DNA of 64,000 nucleotides from Georgenia satyanarayanai. GTDB lineage: Bacteria > Actinomycetota > Actinomycetes > Actinomycetales > Actinomycetaceae. The notes under the pieces are model-generated. The model saw only the letters and a list, made by a program, of their open reading frames with translations, was not told the DNA's origin and ran no database searches. Made by a program: the position numbers and the translations under genes. Shown here one piece after another: positions 19,401-27,596 of the stretch (within the stretch, counting starts at the first letter, position 1; every line of letters begins with the position of its first letter). The DNA is taken from the NCBI RefSeq assembly GCF_023715365.1, contig NZ_JAMBNZ010000003.1, positions 310,001 to 374,000 on the forward strand, in the 5' to 3' direction.

Positions 19401-20314
19401 CGCTCGGCCGTCAACGGGAAATGCCGGCCCCCATCGGCGGCCGCATCCCACATCAGCGGGGTGCCCGAGCTCGCCAGGACCTGCCCGCTGTCGTCGGTGA
19501 CGGCCAGAGTGTCTTCCGGCACCTCCTCGATCTGGGCGCCCTCGGCGGCCAGCGACAAGCCCGTGCCCGCCAGAACCTGCGCCGCGGCGGCGTCCCGCAG
19601 GATGAAGAACTCCTCGAACCCCATACTGGTGGCTTCCACCACCAGATCAATCCCCGGCTCGACATCCTCGTACACCGCCCGGCGGCCCTCGAGCCGTGGA
19701 GTAGGCAGCGGCCCGTCCCAGCCGCTGCTCGTCACCACACCGGTGTCCGGGTCTGTCACCGTGGCGACCACCGTGTGCTCATCGTGCACACCCTCCGGAG
19801 AGACAGTGCCCCCCGACAGGACCAGGTCGGCGACCTGCGCCACCGGACGCACCAACCCGTCCTCATCCAACTGCAGCGTCAGGTCCACCGGCGCCCAGTC
19901 CTCCGGCGCGGTGCCGTCCCCGCCCGTGAACTCCATCCGCGGCACCCATACCGGTCCCGAGCCCACACCCGTGGCCCAGGTCCCGTCCGACATCGCGAAC
20001 GTCGAGGACTCCATCGTCCGCTGCGACAAGTCCTCCACCGCCCGGCCCTGCGCCCGGGCCTGCACCACTGCGGTGATCGCGTCAGCCGCGACTGCCGGAC
20101 CTGTCAGGTCAGGGCCTTGCGGCTGCGCCGCAGGGCGCGCAAGCGGCGTCGGCGCCGCCGGCGCCGCGGCCGCGGGCACACCCTCCACGATCAACGTCAT
20201 CGCCGCGAGCACTCCGACCGCGACAGTCAGCCTTGACCACCGCTCCGGCACACCGAACCACTCGAGCACCGAACGCCCCACAGGGCGCGCCAAATAGAGC
20301 TCGTCAACAACCAC
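13481..20314 (-). CDS. Secreted Rhs/YD-repeat protein with unrecognised C-terminal tip (probable polymorphic toxin)
   Basis: 2277 residues from GTG 20314, chosen because GGGAG lies seven bases upstream and a signal-like segment (RLTVAVGVLAAMTLIVEG then AAAAP) follows. The N-terminal half holds a DNRLRE-type beta domain (LVGTWDSGANVARSFLQFN) and fibronectin-like segments. YD repeats occupy roughly nt 14,000-16,900 (for example YDRAGQLTDLTY). The Rhs core ends with GLFTSRDPIPGGNTTAYAY and a degenerate DLDG in place of DPxG. The last 145 residues (nt 13481-13918) are variable: a basic start, a hydrophobic Gly/Ala segment (TVGTIAACVVASVFVCGAI), then about 90 Arg-rich residues that match no toxin family I know. 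GC drops at this boundary, as expected for an exchanged tip. The gene is the longest in the window, and the next gene is coupled to it. Confidence 0.88.
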   Translation of the reverse strand: MVVDELYLARPVGRSVLEWFGVPERWSRLTVAVGVLAAMTLIVEGVPAAAAPAAPTPLARPAAQPQGPDLTGPAVAADAITAVVQARAQGRAVEDLSQRTMESSTFAMSDGTWATGVGSGPVWVPRMEFTGGDGTAPEDWAPVDLTLQLDEDGLVRPVAQVADLVLSGGTVSPEGVHDEHTVVATVTDPDTGVVTSSGWDGPLPTPRLEGRRAVYEDVEPGIDLVVEATSMGFEEFFILRDAAAAQVLAGTGLSLAAEGAQIEEVPEDTLAVTDDSGQVLASSGTPLMWDAAADGGRHFPLTAERPAEPVGERALSPMPDFDNPEESTAATAFDTTSVEAADRPEGEPALVPDPMAEAVVVERTVEVTGGVAEVSLVPGEEFLADPDTQFPVVVDPSVSIRVGFDTYVKKGSTTDWSAATELLVGTWDSGANVARSFLQFNTTAIAGKAVTSARLEMYAFHSYSCTPRNWQVWHTFSVSSATRWTSQPSWQTLQATSSATSGYGSGCPDSWAYVDVKNIVAAGAAKSDKQLTVGVRAENEADSYGWKRFYAADNGANIPSLWVTYNSYPNTPVGREHASQETYRGVDPVTGASTLYVRTAKPGLSAVVSDPDGGAVRALFDVQQGSTAVWNKVQGAQVASGNRSLFTPTSSTPALVDGRTYSVRAWGYDGSLTSKTSTDGTWTFTTDLTNPATPTVAASGYSAGQWRDAAPASNTFAFSSASSDVMKFEVQEDGGSARSITAKTDGTARTATHLWNPGPGSHSLKVTAVDKANRRSPATTFTFGSGGAAMTSPASGAKSTDTFTVSAAAPPAASGEVIAAIYWRTAGTADASGWNTTTGSTTGWTLAKTLHPVAAGKPVSVNDSFSAAAAASAMGQPRTPALIDVQVCFTYAATGVTRCTWVSDDAAHPSHTSVLRVPHAFGDAFPEADAGPGKVALWTGEFSTSATDVSVPTPKDTLSISRTYASFTGPAVSPASAVFGPGWVANLDGSDFGAAGYEVVDSTGIDGTIALVDGDGQALVYRQPGATRTAGKTGVYVAVDEETSAEGARLELKAASGTTPRSVSLTEDEGTVTIWTPGPAGAGGSPTWVVDRIAQAGNVGTTTFSRDSKGRITRILAPAPDGVACSATGDLVPGCRALELVYATTTTATAATPGDYIDRLVRVRYRAFNPDRAQPAMEAVEVATYTYTAQGYLATASDPRTSLKTSYSYNAVPSGLSAPQLTQITPPGLAPWHLAYADTPQGTHGLATVSRAPATGTGTSMAQSAFVYNIPLTGTDLPAVDTDTVATWGQEAAPTWGAAVFDADHAASITSPAGAGVTDWRQGDLQYTDAQGRVINTASYGAGDWQISATDYDTEGRVVRSLDTGAIAHIRETLAGGGSVDANTYATITRYNAAITAPAAITHAGGTIPAGTVLTPAGTLVTDVWEPATPAGPDGELVRVHTHTDYDQGAPNSGVNPATGIAYRLPTTVTTTIAAPDSGSSDPTHALPTGEEVTAQVKTGYDPIDGATATGPTSGWTLGMATTTTTVMGQGQSDITARTAYNSAGQTVQTRQPKSTGTDAGTTNQIYYTAVANPADAACGNRPEYAGLPCATRTGESTPTIATTRTTNYTLYLAPRTVTETLGTAVRTTTTTYTADGRISTAATTTSGLPGSSAVPTSKTEYAPATGLPTAAVSLKNGAETGRITTGYDAWGRATTYTDTDGQTTTTTYTATGDVQTINDPTGTIAYTYNGLDADGRPEFRGLTTAMSITNADQPSLRLTAAYDAGGNLTRQALPGGIEQNYTYDRAGQLTDLTYTGEGAEGRFEWFAFNLTRDADGNIIGDTAPGRARTFTIDRADRLTHVTDTIDTVDDASTCTTRSYTFDANGNRTTTTATGAVDACPTQGATSRTWVHDTADRVLSGANSTGSYVYDPLGRQTTLPGVDTPTGPAAGNLQVGYYDTDLVRTTTQNGATTTYQLDPAARRSTTTHTTGTSTTTTVRHYGDTSDNPAWATKTTPTGTETTRYLPGLAGGLALEITGTDPALLVSDPHGTTSTTIPIPTTSSSYTTASTPWQRTDEYGNPLDTHPSATGVLPYAWHGKDERATDTTGLSLMGVRLYNPVTGLFTSRDPIPGGNTTAYAYPQDPINNHDLDGQKRRPRSISKQPTWWQRHGGKVLTVGTIAACVVASVFVCGAISVGAAFVSNSRIRRGHFSFDRRGFINDAAWIVAGGAAGRALSGSLRLSAISRYRRPAPRHSARHDPRGHVTRIDWRQTRRNMGANLVLGTAGAAGASVTRRGR

Positions 20315-20667
20315 GCCAGACTCCCTGACCCAAGCCCCATCGCCGGGGCATCCAAAGCCGGACCCTCCCTCGTGGGAGCCCGGCCCCAGACAGTTCGCGA
20401 TCCGTCGCGCTGTGCGTGGTGGCAAGAAAGTAGCGCACACACACGGCACCGCGAAGCACGCTCGATGAGCGACAGCCCTCGAAGGAGCACGACGACCAGC
20501 TCGGACCGCATGTCCAAGCCAGTCGCCAGAGCCGAAAGTCCCGGCCCGAGCCGACTGGAATCCGACGTTCGCGGAATCTCCGTCCGACAGTGGTCCCACG
20601 AGGCTCGTTGCCCACCGTGCCGGTGTCACGGTCCGAGGCCTGGCGGCCCGGCTGCTACAACTGCCCC
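20315..20667. other. Intergenic region between divergent Rhs and CPBP genes
   Basis: 353 bp without a gene I can support. It must hold the promoters for the leftward Rhs gene and the rightward CPBP gene. A short dyad GGGCCGGGCTCC-like stretch lies near 20,375-20,395. I see no recognisable operator, repeat or RNA. Confidence 0.5.
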
Positions 20668-21432
20668 ATGGAGACGACGGCCCGACGCCGCCTGCGCGCG
20701 GAGGTGTGGATCGTCCTGGGTCTGTCGCTGGGCCAGTCCGCCGTCTACGCCGTCGTCAACCTCGTCGCCCGGCTCACCGCCGAGACGCCGCTGCGTGACC
20801 AGGCAACCGCGCTCAACCCCTCCCGCTCCCCGCGGCCCTACCTCGACCTCACCTACCAGCTGCTCAGCCTCGACTTCGCGCTCGTGCCGGTGGCGCTGGC
20901 GCTCTTCCTCCTCAGCGAGCCCGGCCGCCGTGCCACCTCACGGATCGGCCTCACCCTCTCCCGCCCCGGCCGGGACCTGGCCGTGGGCGCCGGGCTGGCC
21001 GCGCTCATCGGGATCCCCGGGCTCGGTCTGTACGCGCTCGGGCGGGCGCTGGGCGTCACGGTCGAGGTCCAGGCCGCGACCCTGGACGCCGCGTGGTGGG
21101 CCGTGCCCGTCCTCGTGCTCGCGGCGCTGAAGAACGCCCTGCTCGAGGAGGTGGTCGCCGCCGGCTACCTCGTCGAGCGGCTCCAGCAGCTCGGCTGGCG
21201 GGCGCCGTCCGTCGTCGCCGCGAGTGCGCTCCTGCGCGGCGCCTACCACCTCTACCAGGGCATCGGGCCGGGGCTGGCGAACGTCGCGATGGGCGTCGTC
21301 TTCGCGGAGTACTACCGCAGGCGACGGCGGACCATGCCGCTCGTCGTCGCTCACACCCTCCTCGACGTCGTCGCCTTCGTCGGCTACGCCCTGCTGCCGG
21401 CCGAGCTCCTCGCGTCCCTCGGTCTCGGCTGA
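20668..21432 (+). CDS. CPBP-family intramembrane metalloprotease-like protein
   Basis: 254 residues with about seven membrane helices. Motif 1 of the CPBP (CAAX protease/bacteriocin-processing, Abi) family is seen as LLEEVVAAGYLVERL, motif 2 as LLRGAYHLYQG, and the last motif as PLVVAHTLLDVVAF. The paired Glu and two His expected for catalysis are present, but the Arg of EExxxR is replaced by Ala. ATG 20668 gives the usual start just before the first helix. Bacterial members have roles in bacteriocin immunity or protein processing; no substrate can be named here. Confidence 0.8.
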   Translation: METTARRRLRAEVWIVLGLSLGQSAVYAVVNLVARLTAETPLRDQATALNPSRSPRPYLDLTYQLLSLDFALVPVALALFLLSEPGRRATSRIGLTLSRPGRDLAVGAGLAALIGIPGLGLYALGRALGVTVEVQAATLDAAWWAVPVLVLAALKNALLEEVVAAGYLVERLQQLGWRAPSVVAASALLRGAYHLYQGIGPGLANVAMGVVFAEYYRRRRRTMPLVVAHTLLDVVAFVGYALLPAELLASLGLG

Positions 21433-21478
21433 GCGCGGCTCCGGGGAGCGGCCTGGGGCACCGCCTACACTCGGGCGC

Positions 21479-24109
21479 ATGACCGATCGGCCCGGTGAGC
21501 GCACCCCCGTGGCCGACAGCCCCACCCGGCAGGCGCCGCGCCGGAAGGTGCTGCTCGTCGACGTGCCCGAGGCGCGCGTCCGCCGCCCGCGCGACCTCCT
21601 CGAGCTCGTCCTGTCCGTGCTCGGTATCGGCATGGTCCTGCTCCTCGCGGTCTACGCGCACGCGACCGCCATCGGTGTCACCGAGGACGTCCAGTCCGCC
21701 GCCGCCCTCGTGCTCCGGGAGATCCTCCTCCTGCCCGTCACGGTCCTCGAGGGCGTCGTCACCTTCTTCCTGCCGCTGTTCGTCGTCGTCATGCAGCTCG
21801 TCCGGCGGCGCTGGCGGGCGGTGGCGGAGGCCGTCGCGGCCGCCGTCGTCGCCTGGGGCGTGACGACCGGCGCCGTCCTCCTCCTCGACACCTACGGGCC
21901 CACCGCGCTGTCCGTGGGCCTGACGATCACCTCCGAGGGCGACGCGGTCATCGCGATGAACCCGCTCGTGGCGGCGCTCGCCGCGCTCCTCACGACGGTC
22001 GGGACCCGCGCCCACCGCCCCACCGTGCGCTGGTCGTGGAACCTCCTGTGGGTGGTCCTCGTCCTCACCGTCATCCGTGGTGCGCTCACCCTGCCCGGCG
22101 CCGTCGTCACCGTCCTCATCGGCCGCGCGATCGGGCTGGCCGGGCGGTACGTCGTCGGCGTCTACAACGAGCGTGCCGAGGGCATCGCCCTGGTCCAGGG
22201 GCTGCGGCACGCCGGGCTCGACCCTGCCCGCGTGGTGCGGCTGGACAGCGGCGACGAGGGCGTCCAGGCGTGGACCGTGACGACCAGCGCGCCCGTGGGT
22301 TACACCGCGCGGCCAGTGGAGCCGGTGGACACGACGGCGGCCCCTACCTGGCCCGGCTCCTCCGGACGCCCGGCCGACTCGATCGTCCCCGACGTCCTCA
22401 CCGACCCGCACGCCGTCGTCGCCGCGTCCACGAGCCCCGACGGCGTCACCCTCGACCCCGTGAGCGCCCACCGCGTGTACTCGGTGTGGGACGCCGGGGG
22501 CCGCCGCTGGTACGTCAGTGTGCTCGACGGCGATCGCCAGGTGGTCGGCTACCTCTCCTCCCTGTGGGCGCGGCTGCGGGTGCGGGGACTGCACCGCCGG
22601 CGGGCCACCACCGTGCGCGACGCCGCCGACCGCGCCGCCCTCCTCGCCTACGCGACAGAGCGCGCCGGGGTCCGCACGGCGCCGCTCACCGGGATGGCCG
22701 AGTCGCGCGACTCCGTCCTCATGGTGAGCGCGCACATCGGCGGCGCGCGCCGGCTCAGCGACATCCCCGCCGAGGAGGTGGGGGACGAGCTGCTCGACGA
22801 GCTGTGGCGCCAGCTGGGCACCGCGCACGCCGCCGGCATCGCCCACCTCGACCTCAGCGCCGACGCCGTCCTCGTCACGACCGAGGGCGAGGTCCTCCTC
22901 CTCGACTGGGAGAACGGGGAGATCGCCGCCTCCGAGCTCTCCCGCCGCCTCGACCTCGCCCAGCTCCTCGCGGCCACCGCGGCGCACGTCGGCGAGGACC
23001 GTGCCCTGGCCAGCGCCGCGCGCTCCCTGGACGGCGAGGAGCTCGCCTCGGTGGCGCCGCTGCTCCAGCCGGTCGTCCTCACCGCGCACACCCGCGCCGC
23101 GGCCGAGCGCCCCCGCGAGCTGCTCAACTCCCTGCGGGCCCGGCTCGTGGACCAGAACCCGGCGGCCGACGTCGAGCCGATGCGGCTGGCGCGGTTCAGC
23201 ATGCGCACGGTCGTCATGGTGACGATCGCCGTCGTCGCCGTCTGGCTGCTCCTCGGCACGCTGAACTTCGAGCAGGTCGTCGCCACCACCCGCAACGCCA
23301 ACCCGTGGTGGCTGCTCGCCACCTTCGGCTTCGGCGTGCTCACCTTCCTCGGCAGCGCCATGGGCCTGGTGGCCTTTGCGCCGGAGAAGCTCGGGCTGTG
23401 GCGCACCACCCTCGTCCAGGTGGCTGCCGGTGTCGTCTCCCTCGTCGCGCCCGCCGGGGTGGGGCCGGCGGCCCTCAACCTCCGCTTCCTCAACCGGCAG
23501 CGCGTCGCCACCCCGCTCGCCGTCGCCACGGTCGCCCTCGTCCAGGTCTCCCAGTTCGTCACGACGGTGCTGCTCCTCGCGACGATGGCCCTGGTCACCG
23601 GCAGCGCCGGCACGCTGTCGGTGCCCTCCGGTGCGGTCAACGCGGTCGCGATCACCGCCGTCATCATCCTCGGCGTGCTGCTCGGCGTGCCGCCCGTGCG
23701 CACCTGGCTGTGGGAGAAGCTCGGACCCACCCTGCGCCAGGTGTGGCCCCGGGTGCTGTGGGTGGTCGGCAGCCCGCGCCGGCTGCTCGTGGGGCTGAGC
23801 GGCAACGTCATCATGACGCTCGGCTACGTCGCGGCCTTCGGCTGCGCCCTCGCCGCCTTCGGCTACAGCCTGCCGCTGACGACGCTGTCGATCACCTACC
23901 TCACGTCCAACACCGTGGGCGCGGCCGTGCCCTCCCCCGGCGGCATCGGCCCGGTGGAGGCGGCCCTCACCGGTGGGCTCACCGTCGCCGGCATCCCGGC
24001 CGGCGTCGCCTTCTCCGTCGCGCTCGTCTTCCGGCTGCTCACCTTCTGGATCCGGGTGCCGCTCGGCTGGGCGGCGCTGCGCCACCTCCAGCGCCGGGGA
24101 GCGGTGTGA
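21479..24109 (+). CDS. LPG-synthase-type (UPF0104) membrane protein with internal kinase-like domain
   Basis: 876 residues. The N-terminal third has five or six membrane helices. The middle (about residues 380-580) resembles a degenerate protein or aminoglycoside-type kinase: AHAAGIAHLDLSADAVLV looks like a catalytic loop and VLLLDWENGEIA like a metal-binding Asp region. The C-terminal 300 residues form the flippase-like fold of lysylphosphatidylglycerol synthases (pfam Lysylphosphatidylglycerol synthase TM region), with NANPWWLL, VAPAGVGPAALNLRFLNRQ and SPGGIGPVEAALTGGL. No aminoacyl-transferase domain is present, so it is not a complete MprF. Related actinobacterial proteins are poorly characterised and may move lipid-linked sugars. 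The stop overlaps the next start by 4 bp. Confidence 0.8.
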   Translation: MTDRPGERTPVADSPTRQAPRRKVLLVDVPEARVRRPRDLLELVLSVLGIGMVLLLAVYAHATAIGVTEDVQSAAALVLREILLLPVTVLEGVVTFFLPLFVVVMQLVRRRWRAVAEAVAAAVVAWGVTTGAVLLLDTYGPTALSVGLTITSEGDAVIAMNPLVAALAALLTTVGTRAHRPTVRWSWNLLWVVLVLTVIRGALTLPGAVVTVLIGRAIGLAGRYVVGVYNERAEGIALVQGLRHAGLDPARVVRLDSGDEGVQAWTVTTSAPVGYTARPVEPVDTTAAPTWPGSSGRPADSIVPDVLTDPHAVVAASTSPDGVTLDPVSAHRVYSVWDAGGRRWYVSVLDGDRQVVGYLSSLWARLRVRGLHRRRATTVRDAADRAALLAYATERAGVRTAPLTGMAESRDSVLMVSAHIGGARRLSDIPAEEVGDELLDELWRQLGTAHAAGIAHLDLSADAVLVTTEGEVLLLDWENGEIAASELSRRLDLAQLLAATAAHVGEDRALASAARSLDGEELASVAPLLQPVVLTAHTRAAAERPRELLNSLRARLVDQNPAADVEPMRLARFSMRTVVMVTIAVVAVWLLLGTLNFEQVVATTRNANPWWLLATFGFGVLTFLGSAMGLVAFAPEKLGLWRTTLVQVAAGVVSLVAPAGVGPAALNLRFLNRQRVATPLAVATVALVQVSQFVTTVLLLATMALVTGSAGTLSVPSGAVNAVAITAVIILGVLLGVPPVRTWLWEKLGPTLRQVWPRVLWVVGSPRRLLVGLSGNVIMTLGYVAAFGCALAAFGYSLPLTTLSITYLTSNTVGAAVPSPGGIGPVEAALTGGLTVAGIPAGVAFSVALVFRLLTFWIRVPLGWAALRHLQRRGAV

Positions 24110-25509
24110 CCGCGCCCGTCGCCACCACCCGGCGGGCACGGCTGCGGCAGCCGGAGGCCTGGGTCGTGGCAGCGGCGGCCGGCGCGCTGTACGTGCTCGT
24201 CGCCGTCCTCCAGTGGCGCCGCCTGGAGGCGCCGTCGTGGGACCTGGCGATCTTCACCCAGCTGGCCAAGGCCTACGCGGGCCTCGACGCGCCGATCGTC
24301 CCGATCAAGGGCGACGGCTTCAACCTCCTCGGCGACCACTTCCACCCGATCCTCGTGCTCCTCGGTCCGGTCTACGCTCTCGCGCCCTCCGGGCTCACCC
24401 TGCTCGTCGTCCAGGCGCTGCTCGTCGGGGTGTCGGCGTGGCCGCTGACGGCCCTGGCGGTGCGTCGGCTGGGACGGTGGCCCGGTGTCGCGGTCGGGGC
24501 CGCCTACGTCCTGTCCCACGGCATTCAGGGCGCCGTGCGCAGCCAGTTCCACGAGATCTCCTTCGCGCTGCCGCTCCTCACCTTCGGCCTGTGCGCCCTC
24601 CTGGAGAGGCGGTGGCGGGCGAGCGTCCTGTGGCTCGCGCCGCTCGTCCTCGTCAAGGAGGACCTCGGGCTGCTCGTCGCCGTCCTCGGCCTGGTCATCT
24701 GGTGGCGGGGTGCGCGCCGTCCCGGCCTCGCCCTGGCCGGCTGGGGCCTCGCGTGGTTCGTCCTCGCGACCGCCGTCATCCTGCCGCTCCTCAACCCGCG
24801 TGGCCAGTACGACTACACCGACCGGCTCACGCTCGGTGACGTCCTCGGCGATCCGCTCGCCGCCCTCGCCGGGGTCCTGGGCCCCGGGGAGAAGGTCGTC
24901 ACGGTGCTCCTGCTCGTCCTCGCGGCCGGGATCGTCGGGGTCCGCTCGCCGATCCTCCTCGCCGCCGTGCCGACGCTCGGGTGGCGCTTCCTCGGGGACG
25001 TGTCGTTCTACTGGACCTGGGTCTGGCACTACGACGCCGTCCTCATGCCGCTCGCCACCGCCGCGCTGCTCGACGCGCTCGGGCCGCGGCCCGCGGAGCC
25101 GGACCGCCACCGGCCGCTGCGCACCGCCGTCGCGCTCGGGGCCGCGGGCCTCGCCGTCGTCCTCACCGCGCCGGACCTGCCCGTCGTGCGCCTGGCGAGC
25201 CCGGACACGTGGCAGGCCTCGCCCCGCACGGAGGCGGCCCGGCAAGTGGTCGAGGCGGTGCCGGAGGGCGCCGTCGTCGCCAGCGACATCTCCCTGCTCG
25301 CGCGCCTCGTGCCGACGACGACGGCGCTGTGGTCCGGGACGGGCGACAACCCGGCCGCGGACTACGTCGTCATCGACCGCGAGGGCGGGGCGTGGCGCGG
25401 TAACGCGCCCGAGGACGCCGCGCGGTACGCGGAGGAGAAGCACCCGGGGACGGACTACGAGCTCGTCCTGGACCGCGAGGGCTACCAGGTGGCGCGCCGC
25501 GTCGGCTGA
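24106..25509 (+). CDS. DUF2079 multi-spanning membrane protein
   Basis: 467 residues with around ten hydrophobic helices and a soluble C-terminal tail. The N-terminal block (SWDLAIFTQLAKAYAG, GDHFHPILVLLGP) and SQFHEISFALPLLTF are hallmarks of DUF2079, distant relatives of GT-C glycosyltransferases. DLAIF and GDHFHP contain acidic and His residues in the first external loop, where GT-C enzymes place catalysis. GTG 24106 overlaps the preceding stop, so the two genes are coupled and may act together on a lipid-linked glycan. The function is not known. Confidence 0.75.
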   Translation: MTAPVATTRRARLRQPEAWVVAAAAGALYVLVAVLQWRRLEAPSWDLAIFTQLAKAYAGLDAPIVPIKGDGFNLLGDHFHPILVLLGPVYALAPSGLTLLVVQALLVGVSAWPLTALAVRRLGRWPGVAVGAAYVLSHGIQGAVRSQFHEISFALPLLTFGLCALLERRWRASVLWLAPLVLVKEDLGLLVAVLGLVIWWRGARRPGLALAGWGLAWFVLATAVILPLLNPRGQYDYTDRLTLGDVLGDPLAALAGVLGPGEKVVTVLLLVLAAGIVGVRSPILLAAVPTLGWRFLGDVSFYWTWVWHYDAVLMPLATAALLDALGPRPAEPDRHRPLRTAVALGAAGLAVVLTAPDLPVVRLASPDTWQASPRTEAARQVVEAVPEGAVVASDISLLARLVPTTTALWSGTGDNPAADYVVIDREGGAWRGNAPEDAARYAEEKHPGTDYELVLDREGYQVARRVG

Positions 25510-25530
25510 GCCGGCTGCCCCCGCGCGGGC

Positions 25531-25902
25531 TCAGCCGAGGAGCGCCCCGGTGGCCGCGGCGCCGAGGGCGGCCGCCGCCACGGTGCCGAGGAGGCTGCCC
25601 AGCGCGTACCCCGCCGCCCGCCAGGGACGGCCGCGCTGGAGGAGGCGGACGGCCTCGAGGGACGCCGTCGAGAAGGTCGTGTAGCCGCCGCAGAACCCCG
25701 CGAGGGCGACGACGTAGGCCCCCGGGTCCACGCAGCCGGCGGCGAGCGCGCCGACGAGGCAGCCCGCCAGCAGGCTGCCGCTGAGGTTGACGGCGGTCGT
25801 CCCGCGCGGCACCCGGTCCGGCCCGGCGGAGGGCAGCAGGGAGTCCAGCACGTAGCGGGCCGCGGCGCCGAGGGCGCCGCCGAGGGCGACGAGGAGGATC
25901 AC
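25531..25902 (-). CDS. crcB: Fluoride channel subunit FluC (CrcB), second gene
   Basis: 123 residues with four helices. Family motifs are GGALGAAARYVLD, GTTAVNLSGSLLAG (channel Asn) and GFCGGYTTFSTASLE (Phe-box). GTG 25902 follows GGAGG, and its first bases overlap the stop of the other fluC gene. Adjacent fluC pairs in actinobacteria make heterodimeric antiparallel channels that expel fluoride. No fluoride riboswitch is visible ahead of the pair. Confidence 0.92.
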   Translation of the reverse strand: MILLVALGGALGAAARYVLDSLLPSAGPDRVPRGTTAVNLSGSLLAGCLVGALAAGCVDPGAYVVALAGFCGGYTTFSTASLEAVRLLQRGRPWRAAGYALGSLLGTVAAAALGAAATGALLG

Positions 25903-26294
25903 CGCGCCGCCCTCCGCGCACCGACGAGGACGCCGGCCCCGCACGCGGCGAGCCCGGCGAGGACCGTGCCGAGCCCGTAGCCGGCGGCGCCCGCCCAGTG
26001 GCCGGCGTCGAGCCGGGCGAGGACCTCGACGGCGATGCCGGAGTAGGTGGTGAAGCCGCCCAGCGCGCCGGTGCCGAGGAGGAGCCGCAGACGGCGGCGG
26101 TGGCCCGTGTCGGGACCACCGCGGGTGAGCCGCTCGAGGAGGAGGCCGAGGAGGAAGGCGCCGGCCGCGTTGACGGCGAGCGTCGCCGCCCACCCGGACG
26201 AGCCGGCCGCACCGACGAGGAGGTGGCGGGCCACGGCGCCCGCCGCCCCGCCGGCGGCGACCGTGCCCACCGAGCGGACGTCCAGCTGCCTCAT
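25899..26294 (-). CDS. crcB: Fluoride channel subunit FluC (CrcB), first gene
   Basis: 131 residues, four helices. Motifs: GGAAGAVARHLLV, TLAVNAAGAFLLG and GTGALGGFTTYSGIAVE. It differs from its partner in the Phe-box (FTTYS for TTFST), fitting a two-gene heterodimer. Start ATG 26294; it overlaps the downstream fluC by 4 bp. Confidence 0.9.
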   Translation of the reverse strand: MRQLDVRSVGTVAAGGAAGAVARHLLVGAAGSSGWAATLAVNAAGAFLLGLLLERLTRGGPDTGHRRRLRLLLGTGALGGFTTYSGIAVEVLARLDAGHWAGAAGYGLGTVLAGLAACGAGVLVGARRAAR

Positions 26295-26354
26295 GAGCGC
26301 GATCGTACGGACACCCGCCGCGCCCGCGTCCCGGGTCTGCCTAGCATGGGCCCC

Positions 26355-26975
26355 ATGATCACGACCGTTGCCGCTCGCCGTCCCGCCCGCGCTCTCACCC
26401 TCGCCCTGCTCGTCCTCCTCGGGACGCTCGGCCTCGGGACCGCGGCCCAGGCGCACGACATGCTCGTCGCCTCCGACCCTGCCGAGGGGGCGGTGCTCGA
26501 CGCGCCGCCGGAGTTGATCACGCTGAGCTTCAACAACCCGCCGCTCGAGGTGGGCTCGGTGATCACCGTCGTCGACGCCGACGGCACGACCGTCGCCGAG
26601 GGCGAGGGGACCCTCGACGGGGCCGACGTCGTCCTCGCGCTCGACACCGAGCTGCCGGCCGGGCAGCTCGAGGTGCGCTGGCGCGTGGCCTCCAGCGACG
26701 GCCACCCGATCGACGGCGTCATCCCCTTCGAGGTCACCGCGCCCGCCGAGCCGACCGAGCCGGCCACCAGCGAGCCCGCCGCCGCCCCGGCCACCACCGA
26801 GCCCGCCGAGCCGACGAGCGAGCCCACGACGAGCGCGCCGGCGCAGACCGCCGAGGAGTCCGGGCCGTCCGGGCTGCCCACCGCCGCCAAGGTGGCCATC
26901 GCCGTCGCCGCGCTCGGCGCGGTCGCCGCGATCATCGTCCTCATCGTCCGGCGGCAGCGCACCGACCGCGTGTGA
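26355..26975 (+). CDS. CopC/YcnJ-type copper-resistance domain protein, membrane-anchored
   Basis: 206 residues. A signal peptide ends at AQA and the mature protein starts with HDMLVAS, whose N-terminal His is a Cu(II) ligand in CopC. The CopC fold continues through LITLSFNNPP, and the SSDGHPIDGVIPFEV block carries the second conserved His. A Pro/Thr/Glu-rich spacer (around AEPTEPATSEPAAAPATTEP) and one C-terminal helix with basic tail tether it outside the membrane. An in-frame ATG at 26346 is also possible. It is not next to copA, and no CopD or YcnI neighbour is seen, so its partner is unclear. Confidence 0.85.
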   Translation: MITTVAARRPARALTLALLVLLGTLGLGTAAQAHDMLVASDPAEGAVLDAPPELITLSFNNPPLEVGSVITVVDADGTTVAEGEGTLDGADVVLALDTELPAGQLEVRWRVASSDGHPIDGVIPFEVTAPAEPTEPATSEPAAAPATTEPAEPTSEPTTSAPAQTAEESGPSGLPTAAKVAIAVAALGAVAAIIVLIVRRQRTDRV

Positions 26976-27116
26976 GGAACGTCTCCGGCCGTCCCGGCAC
27001 GGCCGGAGCCGCGGTGCGCGGTGTCACGAAACCGCTCCAACGCGCGGAAAAACGAGCGGTAGCGCCTCATCCGTGGCCGCCCGGGCCGCCTCGCTCACAG
27101 GCTTAACGTGTCTGGC

Positions 27117-27596
27117 ATGACACGTCGACTCATTCTTCCCGCAGTCCTCCTGCTCGGTCTCACCGCCTGCAGCTCCAGCACGTCCGACGACGAGTCCACC
27201 CCGGCGGCGTCCGCCTCGCAGAGCCCCGAGCAGGTCACCTGCGAGGGCTTCTACGAGGGCACGGGCACGCCGCTCGCCGAGCGCACCGAGAGCGCGCGCA
27301 CCGCCCTGTCCGGTGGCGAGGTCGTGGACGACACCACCTACACCGAGGTCAACGCCCTCGAGCAGCGCCTCACCGAGCTGGGCCGCAACGCCCCGGCCGA
27401 CCTCACCGCCCTCCTCGAGGACCTCAAAACCCCGTTCACCGAGGCTGTCGCCGCCGTCAACGAGGCCCGCGCCCAGGCCGACCCGGAGACCGGTGAGGTC
27501 ACCTTCCCCGACCTCACGCAGATCGACGTCGCCGGCTCCGAGGCCGCGCAGGGCGAGATCGACAGCGCCTGCTCCGCCGCCGGCTACGAGGCCTGA
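27117..27596 (+). CDS. Small lipoprotein of unknown function
   Basis: 159 residues. Signal peptide with lipobox LTAC, lipidated C18, then a low-complexity Ser/Thr spacer and a helical domain of about 120 residues with two Cys (VTCEGF and DSACSAAG) that could form a disulfide. I do not recognise the domain. GTG 27108 is an alternative start. Its 3' end overlaps the convergent kinase-like gene by 13 bp. Confidence 0.75.
   Translation: MTRRLILPAVLLLGLTACSSSTSDDESTPAASASQSPEQVTCEGFYEGTGTPLAERTESARTALSGGEVVDDTTYTEVNALEQRLTELGRNAPADLTALLEDLKTPFTEAVAAVNEARAQADPETGEVTFPDLTQIDVAGSEAAQGEIDSACSAAGYEA

Noticed and set aside
26295..26354. Possible fluoride riboswitch ahead of the fluC pair
   Set aside because: The leader lacks the conserved fluoride-aptamer core and is too short.
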